From Verrucomicrobiota bacterium (GTDB lineage Bacteria; Verrucomicrobiota; Verrucomicrobiia; CAIQCK01): a stretch of 64,000 bases of DNA. This document shows positions 16,752 through 25,288 of this stretch, one piece after another. The first letter of the stretch is position 1. The number at the start of each line of letters is the position of its first letter. The notes under the pieces were generated by a model. It was not told the DNA's origin and searched no databases. It was given only the letters and a program-made list of their open reading frames with translations. The stretch spans positions 1 to 64,000 of the forward strand of contig JAPLTX010000009.1 in the NCBI GenBank assembly GCA_026397915.1. The letters run 5' to 3'. The translations under genes were made by a program, and so were the position numbers.

Positions 16752-17549
16752 GTGCCTAACGCTTCAATGCAAGAGCAATTGCCTATCGCCATTCAAGTCG
16801 CCGTTCACGAGGAGATCAGTCCCATCCTCAAGCGGGTGGCTGTGGAAGAGGTGTTCCACGAAGTCACGTGGGAACAGCGCCGCAGTCTCAAGCACGCGCA
16901 TCACGACCACTTGCGGTTCTACATCGGCACCATGAACGGCGTGCGCGTCGTGGTCTTCCGCACCGGCGTCGGCCGTCTCCGCGCCCAGGAAATCATCCGC
17001 GTCTTCTTCGAGCACTTCGACCCGAAGCTGCTGATCTCGGCCGGCTTTGGCGGCGCACTCTCGCCCGACCTGGATATCGGCGACATTGTGGTGGTGAATG
17101 ATGTCCTTGAACTGCAAACCGGCCGCTGCGACTGGCAAGGTTTCGTCCCATCGCTCAACGGTCAGATCAAATTCCACCAAGGCAAACTCGTCACCGCCGA
17201 CCACATGGTGATCTCCGGCCGCGAGAAAACCGGCCTCGGCGAAGCCCACAACGCCATCGTGGTGGACATGGAAACCAGCGCCGTAGCTGCCAAGTGCAAG
17301 AAACTGAACGTGCCGATGGTGGGTGTGCGCGCCATTTCCGACCGCGCCAACGAAGACCTGCCGCCGCAAATCAACAGCTTCTTCGACAACGGCGAAGTCC
17401 GCCCCGGCAAGATCGCCAAAGCCATCGTCTCGCACCCGCCCACCGTTGTTGGTCTGTTCAAACTCGCGAAGCACGCCTGGAAAGCCGGTGAAGACCTCGC
17501 CGACTTCCTTGAGAAGTTCGTTCTCGCCGTCTCTTCCGGGTTGAAGTAA
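16752..17549 (+). CDS. hpnG: HpnG-like phosphorylase/nucleosidase (adenosylhopane pathway)
   Basis: Nucleoside phosphorylase fold enzyme (265 aa) expected to remove adenine from adenosylhopane, giving the ribosylhopane precursor. Visible motifs are GVGRLRAQEI, the glycine turn ISAGFGGALSPDLDIGDIVV, and the purine-site signature VVDMETSAVAA, followed by VRAISDRANEDLPP. Proximity to hpnH supports this role over MTA/SAH nucleosidase, which shares the fold. The start is uncertain: GTG at 16752 (directly behind a GAGAAG tract) or ATG at 16767. Confidence 0.85.
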   Translation: MPNASMQEQLPIAIQVAVHEEISPILKRVAVEEVFHEVTWEQRRSLKHAHHDHLRFYIGTMNGVRVVVFRTGVGRLRAQEIIRVFFEHFDPKLLISAGFGGALSPDLDIGDIVVVNDVLELQTGRCDWQGFVPSLNGQIKFHQGKLVTADHMVISGREKTGLGEAHNAIVVDMETSAVAAKCKKLNVPMVGVRAISDRANEDLPPQINSFFDNGEVRPGKIAKAIVSHPPTVVGLFKLAKHAWKAGEDLADFLEKFVLAVSSGLK

Positions 17550-17570
17550 GGATTCGCCCCCGCCGCCCCA

Positions 17571-17587
17571 CGGCCTGAATCAGGCCG
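17571..17587. terminator. Short palindrome after hpnG, possible weak terminator or operator
   Basis: CGGCCT-GAATC-AGGCCG forms a compact hairpin 21 bp after the hpnG stop. Only a short mixed T/A tract follows (GTTTCAATAAAAG). It may end the hopanoid transcript or act as an operator for the downstream GntR gene. Confidence 0.3.
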
Positions 17588-17688
17588 CAGGTTTCAATAA
17601 AAGAACGCTTGACGCCCTCACGAGCTTTAAGGATTCTCCTGGGATTCTAGAAGAATGCTTGAAACCGATCAACACAAAGCCGACACCC

Positions 17689-18477
17689 ATGACCACAACG
17701 AGCAGCAATCACATCCAGAAAGCGGTGGATCACATCCGCGAGCGGATCCTGTGTGGCGATCTGCGGCCCGGTTTTGTTCTTTCCGAGTCCGCGCTTGCCA
17801 AGGATCTCGGCGTCAGCCGCACGCCGGTCGGTGAGGCGTTGCGGGAACTGGCCAACATCGGGCTGGTGGAACAGGTGCCCCGCTACGGCACCGTCGTGCG
17901 TCGCATCGGCCGCGGCGAGATCGTGGAACTTTACGAGTTGCGCGAGGGCTTGGAGCCGCACGCCGTTGCGCTAGCCGTCAAACGAATTGCTTCCGAGGAC
18001 ATCGAGCGGCTCAAGAAACTCTGCGACCGCTTGGAAGAGTTCGAAACCGAAATGATGAGGGCCGAGCGCGCGACACTCGAAGGGCAGCGATTGCGCGATT
18101 TTCTGGCGACGGACATGGCCTTCCACGCGCTGCTGATCCACGCCGCCGGCAACCGACGCATCGCCCGGCTGGTGCGTGATTCGCACGTGATGACGCAGCT
18201 TTTCGGCACACAACGGCTGGTCCATGACCGCGGCATCATTTCGGAGGTTTGCCGGTTCCATGCGCGCATCCTCGCGGCGGTCCGGCGCGGTGACGCTGAG
18301 GCTGCGCGTGCCGTTGCGGCCGAACATATCCGCGCGAGTCTTGCCCACACACTGGAGAACCTTGACCGGTATCGCGGCGGCGAATTGGGCGCGCAGGCGT
18401 TGCCGAAAGACGTGCGCGAGGAACTGAATCGCATCGAGTCGGCGCTCGATCATCCGAAGCGGAAAGGAAAGCACTGA
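17689..18477 (+). CDS. GntR family regulator, FadR/FCD subclass
   Basis: DNA-binding transcription factor (262 aa). The winged helix-turn-helix covers residues 12-75 with LSESALAKDLGVSRTPVGEA and a wing containing VPRYGTVV. The C-terminal FCD ligand domain is all-helical with metal-ligand-like residues in FLATDMAFH and the late CRFHARILAAVRRGD segment, the usual D/H, H, H set for small carboxylate sensing. It is encoded 1 bp upstream of the aldolase gene, which suggests it controls that gene and those behind it. The ATG at 17689 is preferred over the TTG in the track; neither has a clear ribosome binding site. Confidence 0.9.
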   Translation: MTTTSSNHIQKAVDHIRERILCGDLRPGFVLSESALAKDLGVSRTPVGEALRELANIGLVEQVPRYGTVVRRIGRGEIVELYELREGLEPHAVALAVKRIASEDIERLKKLCDRLEEFETEMMRAERATLEGQRLRDFLATDMAFHALLIHAAGNRRIARLVRDSHVMTQLFGTQRLVHDRGIISEVCRFHARILAAVRRGDAEAARAVAAEHIRASLAHTLENLDRYRGGELGAQALPKDVREELNRIESALDHPKRKGKH

Positions 18478-18478
18478 A

Positions 18479-19387
18479 GTGAAGTCTCCCTTGACAGGCA
18501 TTGTTCCCCCGATGATCACCCCGTTGCGCGCGCGTGACGAACTCGACGGGCCCGGCCTCGAACGGCTGGTCGAACACATCCTCGCCGGCGGCGTGAGCGG
18601 GCTGTTCATTCTCGGCACCACCGGCGAAGGGCCGAGCCTCAGTTACCGGCTGCGCAAGGAACTTATCGAGCGCACGTGCCGGCAGGTGAAGGGCCGCGTG
18701 CCAGTGCTTGTGGCCATCACCGACACCGCGTTCGTCGAGTCGGTGAACATCGCCCGCTGGTCCGCCGACGCGGGTGCGGACGCAGTGGTGCTCGCGCCGC
18801 CCTACTATCTGCCCGAAGGCCAGCCGGAGTTGCAGGAATATCTCGACCACCTCGTGCCGGAACTGCCGCTGCCGTTGTTCCTCTATAACATGCCGGCGCT
18901 GACGAAGGTGACGTTCGAACTGGAGACCGTCCGCCGCGCGATGGACAACCCGCGCATCATCGGCCTCAAGGACAGCTCCGGCAACATGATCTACTTCCAC
19001 CGCGCCGTCGGCCTGCTGAAACACCGGCCCGATTGGACGTTGCTCGTTGGGCCGGAGGAGATGCTCGCCGACGCGGTCTTCGCCGGCGGCCACGGCGGCG
19101 TCAACGGCGGGGCGAACTTTCATCCGCGGCTCTACGTTGAGTTATTCCGTGCCGCGCAGGCTGGCGACACCGCGCGCGTCCGCGAGCTGCACGCACAAGT
19201 CATGCACATCAGCGACAACCTCTACCGCATCGGCCGGCACTCCTCCGCGATCATCAAGGGCATCAAGTGCGCCCTCTCGCTGCTCAGCGTGTGTGACGAT
19301 TTCATGGCCGAGCCGTTCCACCGTTTCCGCGAGCCGGAGCGGGCAAGAGTCCAGCAGCTTCTGTCGGAGATAGGACTGCTGAAGTGA
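18479..19387 (+). CDS. DHDPS/N-acetylneuraminate lyase superfamily aldolase, NAL-like
   Basis: Class I aldolase TIM barrel (302 aa) using a Schiff-base lysine (IGLKDSSGN, Lys near residue 163) and a catalytic Tyr in LYNMP (near 138). The phosphate/carboxylate loop is GTTGEGPS. The segment YNMPALTKVTF lacks the Arg that true DapA uses to bind aspartate semialdehyde (YNVPSRT) and instead follows the N-acetylneuraminate lyase pattern (YNIPALSGVKL). The enzyme is therefore unlikely to be lysine biosynthetic; a 2-keto-acid sugar such as a sialic-acid-like compound is possible. It starts with GTG 1 bp after the regulator, and its stop overlaps the next gene (GTGA). Confidence 0.88.
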   Translation: MKSPLTGIVPPMITPLRARDELDGPGLERLVEHILAGGVSGLFILGTTGEGPSLSYRLRKELIERTCRQVKGRVPVLVAITDTAFVESVNIARWSADAGADAVVLAPPYYLPEGQPELQEYLDHLVPELPLPLFLYNMPALTKVTFELETVRRAMDNPRIIGLKDSSGNMIYFHRAVGLLKHRPDWTLLVGPEEMLADAVFAGGHGGVNGGANFHPRLYVELFRAAQAGDTARVRELHAQVMHISDNLYRIGRHSSAIIKGIKCALSLLSVCDDFMAEPFHRFREPERARVQQLLSEIGLLK

Positions 19388-20325
19388 ACGGCATCACCAT
19401 GACAACCCGGACTCTCCTCTTGATGTCGCTTCTGTTACCCGCCGCGCTTGCTGCGGGAGCAGCGGCACCAAACGCCGCGCCGAAACCCGTCCCAACGCAC
19501 GCCGACGTTTCCTACGGGCCGAGTCCGCTCCAGCTCATGGATGTTTATGTGCCAGTGAAAGGCAGCGAACCGTTTCCGGTGTTGATCTGGTTCGGCGGCC
19601 TCTGGAAGCCAGCGAAGCATGTGCCGGACCTTAACCGCTTCTTTCCCCATGGCATCGCCGTCGTTGGCGTGCAGATGCGCACGATGAGCGACGCCGTGGC
19701 GGACAAAGTTGCCGTGCCGGTTTCCTACGTCATGAATGACGCCTGCCGCGCCGTGCAGTTCGTGCGGTTCAACGCCGCGAAGTGGAAACTCGACCCGCAG
19801 CGCATCGCCGCCGGCGGCGGTTCGCAGGGAACGCTGCCCGCGCTCTACGTCGGTTGTTCAGCCGACCGATCGAATCCGCAGGCGGCCGATTCCGTCGAGC
19901 ACGTTTCCACGAAGGTGACCTGCGTGGCCGCTTATCGCAGCCAGCCGAGCATTGACCCGAAACGGATGCAGGAATGGGTGCCGGGCGTGATGTGGGGCGT
20001 GCCCGCTTTGGGTTGCAGCTTCGCGGATTCGTTGAAACGGCGCGAGGAACTCATGCCGCTCATCAAGAAGTGGTCGCCCGACTGGCTGCTGCACAAAGGA
20101 GCCGCGCCGATCTATTTCGAAAACGAGTGGGGCCTGACCCAGCCGGACGGCATCACCGAGGCCAACTACAAAGTCCACTCGCCCGCGTGGGCGCTTGGCT
20201 TCCAAAAGCTTGCCCAACAGGCCGGCGCGGTGTGCCACGTGAAGTTCCCCGATCACCCGACGGACGGCTACAAGGACATCTGGGATTTCATCGTCAAGCA
20301 ATTGCAAGCGCCCACTGAAAAATGA
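19384..20325 (+). CDS. Secreted alpha/beta hydrolase (carboxylesterase-like)
   Basis: Exported hydrolase of 313 aa (308 if the ATG at 19399 is used). The signal peptide is LLLMSLLLPAALAAGAAA. The fold signature is LMDVYVPVKG followed by FPVLIWFGGLW, the oxyanion region where HGG is replaced by FGG, and the nucleophile elbow GGGSQG near residue 145. A late HPTDG segment may carry the catalytic His. It resembles the dienelactone hydrolase/BD-FAE feruloyl esterase group found in polysaccharide loci. The GTG at 19384 overlaps the aldolase stop. Confidence 0.8.
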   Translation: MNGITMTTRTLLLMSLLLPAALAAGAAAPNAAPKPVPTHADVSYGPSPLQLMDVYVPVKGSEPFPVLIWFGGLWKPAKHVPDLNRFFPHGIAVVGVQMRTMSDAVADKVAVPVSYVMNDACRAVQFVRFNAAKWKLDPQRIAAGGGSQGTLPALYVGCSADRSNPQAADSVEHVSTKVTCVAAYRSQPSIDPKRMQEWVPGVMWGVPALGCSFADSLKRREELMPLIKKWSPDWLLHKGAAPIYFENEWGLTQPDGITEANYKVHSPAWALGFQKLAQQAGAVCHVKFPDHPTDGYKDIWDFIVKQLQAPTEK

Positions 20326-20351
20326 AACAATAGCGCTCAACGAAAACAAAC

Positions 20352-22409
20352 ATGCGAAAACGAGAGGCAGTTCGCGCCATTCTATTTGCCATTGGTTTGC
20401 TCGCTGCGGTTGCATCGGCCACGCCGACAGCGGGCGAAGTCACCATCAAGCGTGACCGGTGGGGCGTGCCACATATTTTCGCGGCGACGCTGGTGGATGG
20501 CGCTTACGGGTTGGGTTACGCGCAGGCGGAAGACCGGCTCGATCAGATTTTTTCAAATTACCGCGAGGCTGCCGGGCGCTCGGCTGAGGTGGATGGAGCA
20601 AAGGCGGTGGAGCAGGATTTCCAAAAGCGATTCGACGGGCACGAGGCGGTTTGCCGGCGGCGTTACCTGGAACTGCCCGCCGAGGTGCGCGCGATGTGCG
20701 AGGCGTTTCAGGATGGCGTGCGCGCGTTTCTGGCCGAGCATCCGGAGAGGCGTCCGGCCAACGCGCTGGAAATGGAGCCGTGGATGGTGCCTGCGTTGGG
20801 CCGCACGATCATCTTCAACTGGCCTCGCGGCGCCGCGACGCGTGAGCTGGGGCGGCGCAACGAACTGCGCCTGTTCAGCAACCAGTGGGCCGTGCGCCCC
20901 GAACGCACCGCCGACGGCGCGGCGCTGCTGTTGATTGATCCGCATGTGGCGTGGAACGGGCCGTTCCGGTTTTACGAATTCCGCCTTCACGCCGGCGGCC
21001 ACGACCTCAGCGGGTTTGCGGCGACCGGCACGCCGTTGCTCGGCCTGGGACACAACGCGTTTCTCGGCTGGGCCGCCACCACCGGCGGGCCGGACACGAC
21101 CGACATCTACGTCGAGCAACTCGACCCCTCGAATCCGAAGCGTTACCGCTACGACGACGGTTGGCGCGAGTTGACGAGCGAGACCGTCACCATCGCGGTC
21201 AAAGGTTCTGCGCAGGTCGTGCGCACGCTGGAGCGGAGTCATCACGGTCCCATCGCCCTGCGCGAGCGCAACAAGGCGTTCGCTGTCGCGTGCCCCTATT
21301 TCGACCAGATTGATTTCACCGCGCAGCTTTACCGGATGATGACGGCACGCAACCTTGCCGAGTTCGACGCGGCGATGGCGATGAACCAGTTCCACGAACA
21401 GAACATCATGTATGCCGACGTGGACGGAAACATCCGCTACGTCCGCACCGGCCGCGTGCCGGTCCGGCCGCGAGGATTTGATTTCAGCCGGCCTGTGCCG
21501 GGCAACACGAGCAAGTCGGAATGGCTCGGCATTCATCCGATGAAAAACCTGGTGCAGTTGCTGAACCCGCCGACCGGTTACCTGCAGAACTGCAACATCG
21601 GTCCCGACACGATGGCGCGCGGACTGGGGCTGGATCTGTCGCGTTATCCGTCCTACATCGTCAACAGCGGTCGCGGCGTCACCAATTCGCGCGGCCGGCG
21701 CGCCGTCGAATTACTCGAAGCGCATCCGAAGCTCACACTCGACGAGGCGATGGCCATCGCGCTCGACACGCACGCCGACGGCTGCGAGCAGTGGCAGGCC
21801 GCGTTGCGCGACGCGGTGAAGAAAGCCGGTCTCAACAAGAAACGCGCCGGCGTTGATCCCGCTGCGCTGCGCAAAACCGTCGAGACGTTGCTCGCGTGGA
21901 ATGGCATGATGGAAAAGGAGAGCGTCGGCGCGACGCTCTATCGCGGCTGGCGGCAGTTTGCTGGCGACCGCAAATTGCGCGCGGACAGTCCAGCGTCGGC
22001 GCTGCTGGATGCGCTGGCCGAGGCCGTCGCATGGCTGGTGAAGAACCACGGTAGCGCCGAGGTCGCCTACGGCCAACTCCACCGCATCCGGCGCGGCAAC
22101 CACTCGTGGCCGCTCTCCGGAGGCGAGTCCGGCGGTGGCATGACGCTGCGCGCGATCTCGTCGAGTTTGGACGGCAAGGTCTTCTACGGCCGGGGCGGCC
22201 AAAACTGGGTGCAACTCGTGCAGTTCCGTCGCGGCGCGGTGCGAAGCTGGAGCCTCACGCCGTATGGCGAGAGCGACGATCCCGCCTCGCAGCATTACGC
22301 CGACCAGGCCGAAAAACTCTTCAGCCCCGGCCGCCTGAAGCCAACGTGGTTCCAGCCGGCGAAACTCGAAGGCAACGTCGAATCCACGAAGGTGCTGCGG
22401 AGAAAATAG
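20352..22409 (+). CDS. Penicillin acylase family Ntn-hydrolase
   Basis: Secreted amidohydrolase (685 aa) made as a precursor with an N-terminal signal (AILFAIGLLAAVASA). The alpha chain starts with VTIKRDRWGVPHIFA and GLGYAQAEDRLDQ. The autocatalytic site and nucleophile is the Ser of FSNQWAV near residue 178, followed by LLIDPHVAW. The beta chain includes GHNAFLGWAATTGGPDTTDIY and the segment NIMYADVDGNIRYVRTGR, where the oxyanion-type Asn lies. Family members hydrolyse beta-lactam side chains, acyl-homoserine lactones or other N-acyl amides; the substrate here is unknown. It follows the esterase by 26 bp and is in the same direction as the sialidase genes. Confidence 0.9.
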   Translation: MRKREAVRAILFAIGLLAAVASATPTAGEVTIKRDRWGVPHIFAATLVDGAYGLGYAQAEDRLDQIFSNYREAAGRSAEVDGAKAVEQDFQKRFDGHEAVCRRRYLELPAEVRAMCEAFQDGVRAFLAEHPERRPANALEMEPWMVPALGRTIIFNWPRGAATRELGRRNELRLFSNQWAVRPERTADGAALLLIDPHVAWNGPFRFYEFRLHAGGHDLSGFAATGTPLLGLGHNAFLGWAATTGGPDTTDIYVEQLDPSNPKRYRYDDGWRELTSETVTIAVKGSAQVVRTLERSHHGPIALRERNKAFAVACPYFDQIDFTAQLYRMMTARNLAEFDAAMAMNQFHEQNIMYADVDGNIRYVRTGRVPVRPRGFDFSRPVPGNTSKSEWLGIHPMKNLVQLLNPPTGYLQNCNIGPDTMARGLGLDLSRYPSYIVNSGRGVTNSRGRRAVELLEAHPKLTLDEAMAIALDTHADGCEQWQAALRDAVKKAGLNKKRAGVDPAALRKTVETLLAWNGMMEKESVGATLYRGWRQFAGDRKLRADSPASALLDALAEAVAWLVKNHGSAEVAYGQLHRIRRGNHSWPLSGGESGGGMTLRAISSSLDGKVFYGRGGQNWVQLVQFRRGAVRSWSLTPYGESDDPASQHYADQAEKLFSPGRLKPTWFQPAKLEGNVESTKVLRRK

Positions 22410-22444
22410 CCGAGCGCGCGACAACGAAAGAACCGGAGACGATC

Positions 22445-23236
22445 ATGCAGAACCAGATGCTTTGCTTTCTAGCCATTGCGGGCCTTTTCCTTTCATCGAG
22501 CAACGCGCGCGTTGCCGCGAGCGAAAGTGCTCCAACCAAGCCGCAGGTGATCATCCTCAAGCTGGACGACGTGAAACAAGTGAAGGGTGCTCCCGTCCAC
22601 CGAAGCTGGCAGCGCGTCGCGGACTACATCGAGGCAAACCATCTGAAGGCGTCGTTCGGCATCATCTGCTCCTCGCTCGAAAAGGACAACGCGGCGTATT
22701 TCAACTGGATCAAGACGATAAACGAGAAGGGGCTCATCGAGTTCTGGCTGCACGGCTATCGCGACCGCGCAACGACCGACAAGACAGGCGAGTTCGAGCA
22801 AGGGACGTTTGAGGAGCAAAAGGCCGTCTTTGAGAAGTGCGAACGGCTCGCCAAGGAGAAGTTGGGTTTCACGTTGCCGGCGTTCGGGCCGCATTGGAGT
22901 GGCACGACCGACGCGACCGAGCGGGCGCTCGACGCCGTGCCCGAAATCAAAATCTGGCTCTACGGGCCGAAGACCCCCAAGTTCTACAAGAAGGCGTCAT
23001 TCGAGCGGGTGATGGCTCTGGAGAACCCGACGTTCCTGCCGGACTTCGAGAAGTTCAAGGCCATCTACGAACGCGTCGGCGCGAGAGAGAAGTTTCTGGT
23101 CCTGCAAGGCCACCCGCCGAACTGGTGGCAGGAGGAGCGATGGAACGGCTTCTTCCAAATCGTCGAGTTCCTCAAAGCCAAAGGCTGCGTCTTCATGACG
23201 CCGTCCGAATACCTGCAAAGCATCACCGCCAAGTAA
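22445..23236 (+). CDS. Secreted polysaccharide deacetylase-like protein
   Basis: Exported protein (263 aa) with signal MLCFLAIAGLFLSSSNARVAAS. A TIM-barrel-like deacetylase fold is suggested by VIILKLDDV (Asp-Asp at the usual metal and base positions), KASFGIIC, then IEFWLHGYRDR, which places a His after a strand, and FGPHWSGT. The C-terminal LVLQGHPPNWW carries another His. The order resembles the DUF2334/NodB-like family, but the canonical HxxxH is not obvious, so activity is uncertain. The ATG at 22445 has GGAG 7 bases upstream. The stop lies only 6 bp before the next gene. Confidence 0.75.
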   Translation: MQNQMLCFLAIAGLFLSSSNARVAASESAPTKPQVIILKLDDVKQVKGAPVHRSWQRVADYIEANHLKASFGIICSSLEKDNAAYFNWIKTINEKGLIEFWLHGYRDRATTDKTGEFEQGTFEEQKAVFEKCERLAKEKLGFTLPAFGPHWSGTTDATERALDAVPEIKIWLYGPKTPKFYKKASFERVMALENPTFLPDFEKFKAIYERVGAREKFLVLQGHPPNWWQEERWNGFFQIVEFLKAKGCVFMTPSEYLQSITAK

Positions 23237-23242
23237 CCGCTA

Positions 23243-25288
23243 ATGAAAGCAATCCCAACCTGCATCCTTGTCTTTGCGCTCATCGCGCACGCCCACGCTG
23301 TCGAGCCGAAGGAACTGACCAACTCCATCGGCATGAAACTCGTCCGCATCGAGCCGGGCACGTTCCTCATGGGACAAGACGGGCCGGCGGCGGATTACAA
23401 TGTGAAGGCGCACGCCGCGAAGTTTGACGATGCGGATTGGGACGAAAAGCCGGCACACAAGGTCACCATCAGCACCGCGTTTCACATCGGCGCGACGGAG
23501 GTGACGCTTGGGCAATTCCGGCAGTTCAAACCGAATCATGCCGACGGTCGAGGCGCTGCGGATGACGCGGTGACGGGCGTGAGCTGGAATGAAGCGGTCA
23601 AGTTCTGTGAGTGGCTGTCGCAGAAAGAAGGCAAGTCCTACCGCCTGCCGACGGAAGCGGAGTGGGAATACGCCTGCCGCGCGGGCACGACGACGCTCTT
23701 CCACACCGGCGACGCGTTGCCCGCGGGCTTTTACAAATGGCCCACCGACGTGGGGCTTCGCAACCGGTTTTTCCCCGATGGCAAACTGCCTGCTGAGTTT
23801 CGCGCTCACACTACCAAGACCGACACGGTCCGCGTGGGGCAGACACCCGCGAATGCGTGGGGTCTCTTCGACATGCACGGGAACGTCTCCGAGTGGTGCG
23901 CGGACTGGTATGGGCCGTATGAAGCGGCGGCGCAGACCGATCCGATCGGCCGCAGCGACGGCGACTTCCGCGTCATCCGCGGCGGCAGCCACTCAATGCA
24001 AACGCGTCTGCTGCGTTCCGCGAACCGCACGGCGTGGCTGCCGGACACGAGCAGCGAGAAGACCGGCTTTCGCGTGGTGCTCGGCGAATTGCCGCGCGGA
24101 AAAATGCTTCCGCCCGCGCTGCCCGCAATGCACGCGCAAAACGTTTCGCAATCGCCGGCGAGGATCGAGATGGCGGCGGCGGATGTGCCGTTCTTCTCCG
24201 GACCGAAACCGTTTGTGATCATCCCGCCCAACTCATTCGGCCCGTTGTTCTCGTGGCACAATCACAGCCCCGCCATCGCCGAGTGTCCCAACGGCGACCT
24301 GCTCGCGGTGTGGTATTCGTGCGTGGACGAGGCGGGCAGCGAGTTGAACAACCTCGCCAGCCGCCTGCGCCACGGTGCGACCGAGTGGGAGCCGGCGTCG
24401 CTCTTCTGGGACGGCCCGGACATCAACGACCACGCGCCGAAACTGTGGTGGGATGGCGACAAGACGCTGTTTCATTTCGCGCGCGGTCAGTTCGAGAACA
24501 TCGTGCGCACGAGCACCGATAATGGTGTGACGTGGTCGAAGGCGCAGGCCATTCAACCGGTGAGCGAAATCGGCAACGGCATCATCCGCACCCGCGAAGG
24601 CGTCATCATGATGACGCAAGACACAACCATCACGAGCCTCACTGTCAGCCGCGATGGCGGGAAGACGTGGATCTTTACCCCAATCACCGACAAGAAGCTA
24701 GCGCATCGCCACGGCAGTCCCGCGCGCCACGCCGGCATCCACGCGCCCATCGTGCAGCTTGCCGATGGCCGCCTGATGACCATCGGCCGGCTCAACACGG
24801 AAGCCGAGCAGGCGAAGTTCAACTTCAAGACCCCGGCCAGCTACTCCAGCGACGGCGGCGTGACGTGGACGCACGAGCCGACGCCGTTCCCTGCCATCAG
24901 CAGCGTGCAGCGCGCCGTCCTGATGCGACTGCGCGAAGGTCCGCTGTTGCTCTGCTCCTTCACCGATCTCTCCGCGAACGCGAAGAAGCCGAAGGGCATG
25001 GATTTCCCTTGCGAAGGCGGCACGCTCCACGGCGCGGGCCTGTTTGCGGCGCTGTCGGACGATGACGGCAAAACGTGGCCGCATCGTCGCCTCATCACCC
25101 CCGGTGGCGCGCCGCGCACGGTGAACGGCATTGACCGAGGCCAGTTCACTCTTAGCCCGACCTCCGCCGAGCACAACGGCTACCTCGCCGCCACGCAAAC
25201 TCGCGACGGACGCGTGCAACTCATTACGAGCAAGAACCACTACGTCTTCAACCTCGCCTGGCTCAAAGCACTGCCGCCCAAACCATGA
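23243..25288 (+). CDS. Secreted FGE-fold (SUMF1-like) + sialidase-like protein, paralogue 1
   Basis: Exported two-domain protein (681 aa). After a short signal comes a formylglycine-generating-enzyme-like C-type-lectin fold (residues 25-285) with SIGMKLVRIEPGTFLMG, LPTEAEWEYACRAGT and NAWGLFDMHGNVSEWC. The catalytic Cys pair of true FGE is absent: the region reads RGGSHSMQTRLLRSANRT, so it is probably a non-catalytic or divergent domain. From about residue 310 a six-bladed sialidase/BNR propeller follows with Asp-boxes STDNGVTW, SRDGGKTW and SSDGGVTW. The stop overlaps the ATG of the next gene. It is clearly a tandem paralogue of that gene's first 685 residues. True sialidase activity is unproven. 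Confidence 0.88.
   Translation: MKAIPTCILVFALIAHAHAVEPKELTNSIGMKLVRIEPGTFLMGQDGPAADYNVKAHAAKFDDADWDEKPAHKVTISTAFHIGATEVTLGQFRQFKPNHADGRGAADDAVTGVSWNEAVKFCEWLSQKEGKSYRLPTEAEWEYACRAGTTTLFHTGDALPAGFYKWPTDVGLRNRFFPDGKLPAEFRAHTTKTDTVRVGQTPANAWGLFDMHGNVSEWCADWYGPYEAAAQTDPIGRSDGDFRVIRGGSHSMQTRLLRSANRTAWLPDTSSEKTGFRVVLGELPRGKMLPPALPAMHAQNVSQSPARIEMAAADVPFFSGPKPFVIIPPNSFGPLFSWHNHSPAIAECPNGDLLAVWYSCVDEAGSELNNLASRLRHGATEWEPASLFWDGPDINDHAPKLWWDGDKTLFHFARGQFENIVRTSTDNGVTWSKAQAIQPVSEIGNGIIRTREGVIMMTQDTTITSLTVSRDGGKTWIFTPITDKKLAHRHGSPARHAGIHAPIVQLADGRLMTIGRLNTEAEQAKFNFKTPASYSSDGGVTWTHEPTPFPAISSVQRAVLMRLREGPLLLCSFTDLSANAKKPKGMDFPCEGGTLHGAGLFAALSDDDGKTWPHRRLITPGGAPRTVNGIDRGQFTLSPTSAEHNGYLAATQTRDGRVQLITSKNHYVFNLAWLKALPPKP

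Noticed and set aside
18479-19387. DapA (4-hydroxy-tetrahydrodipicolinate synthase) assignment
   Set aside because: The substrate-binding Arg of the YNVPSRT motif is replaced (YNMPALT), which argues against lysine biosynthesis.
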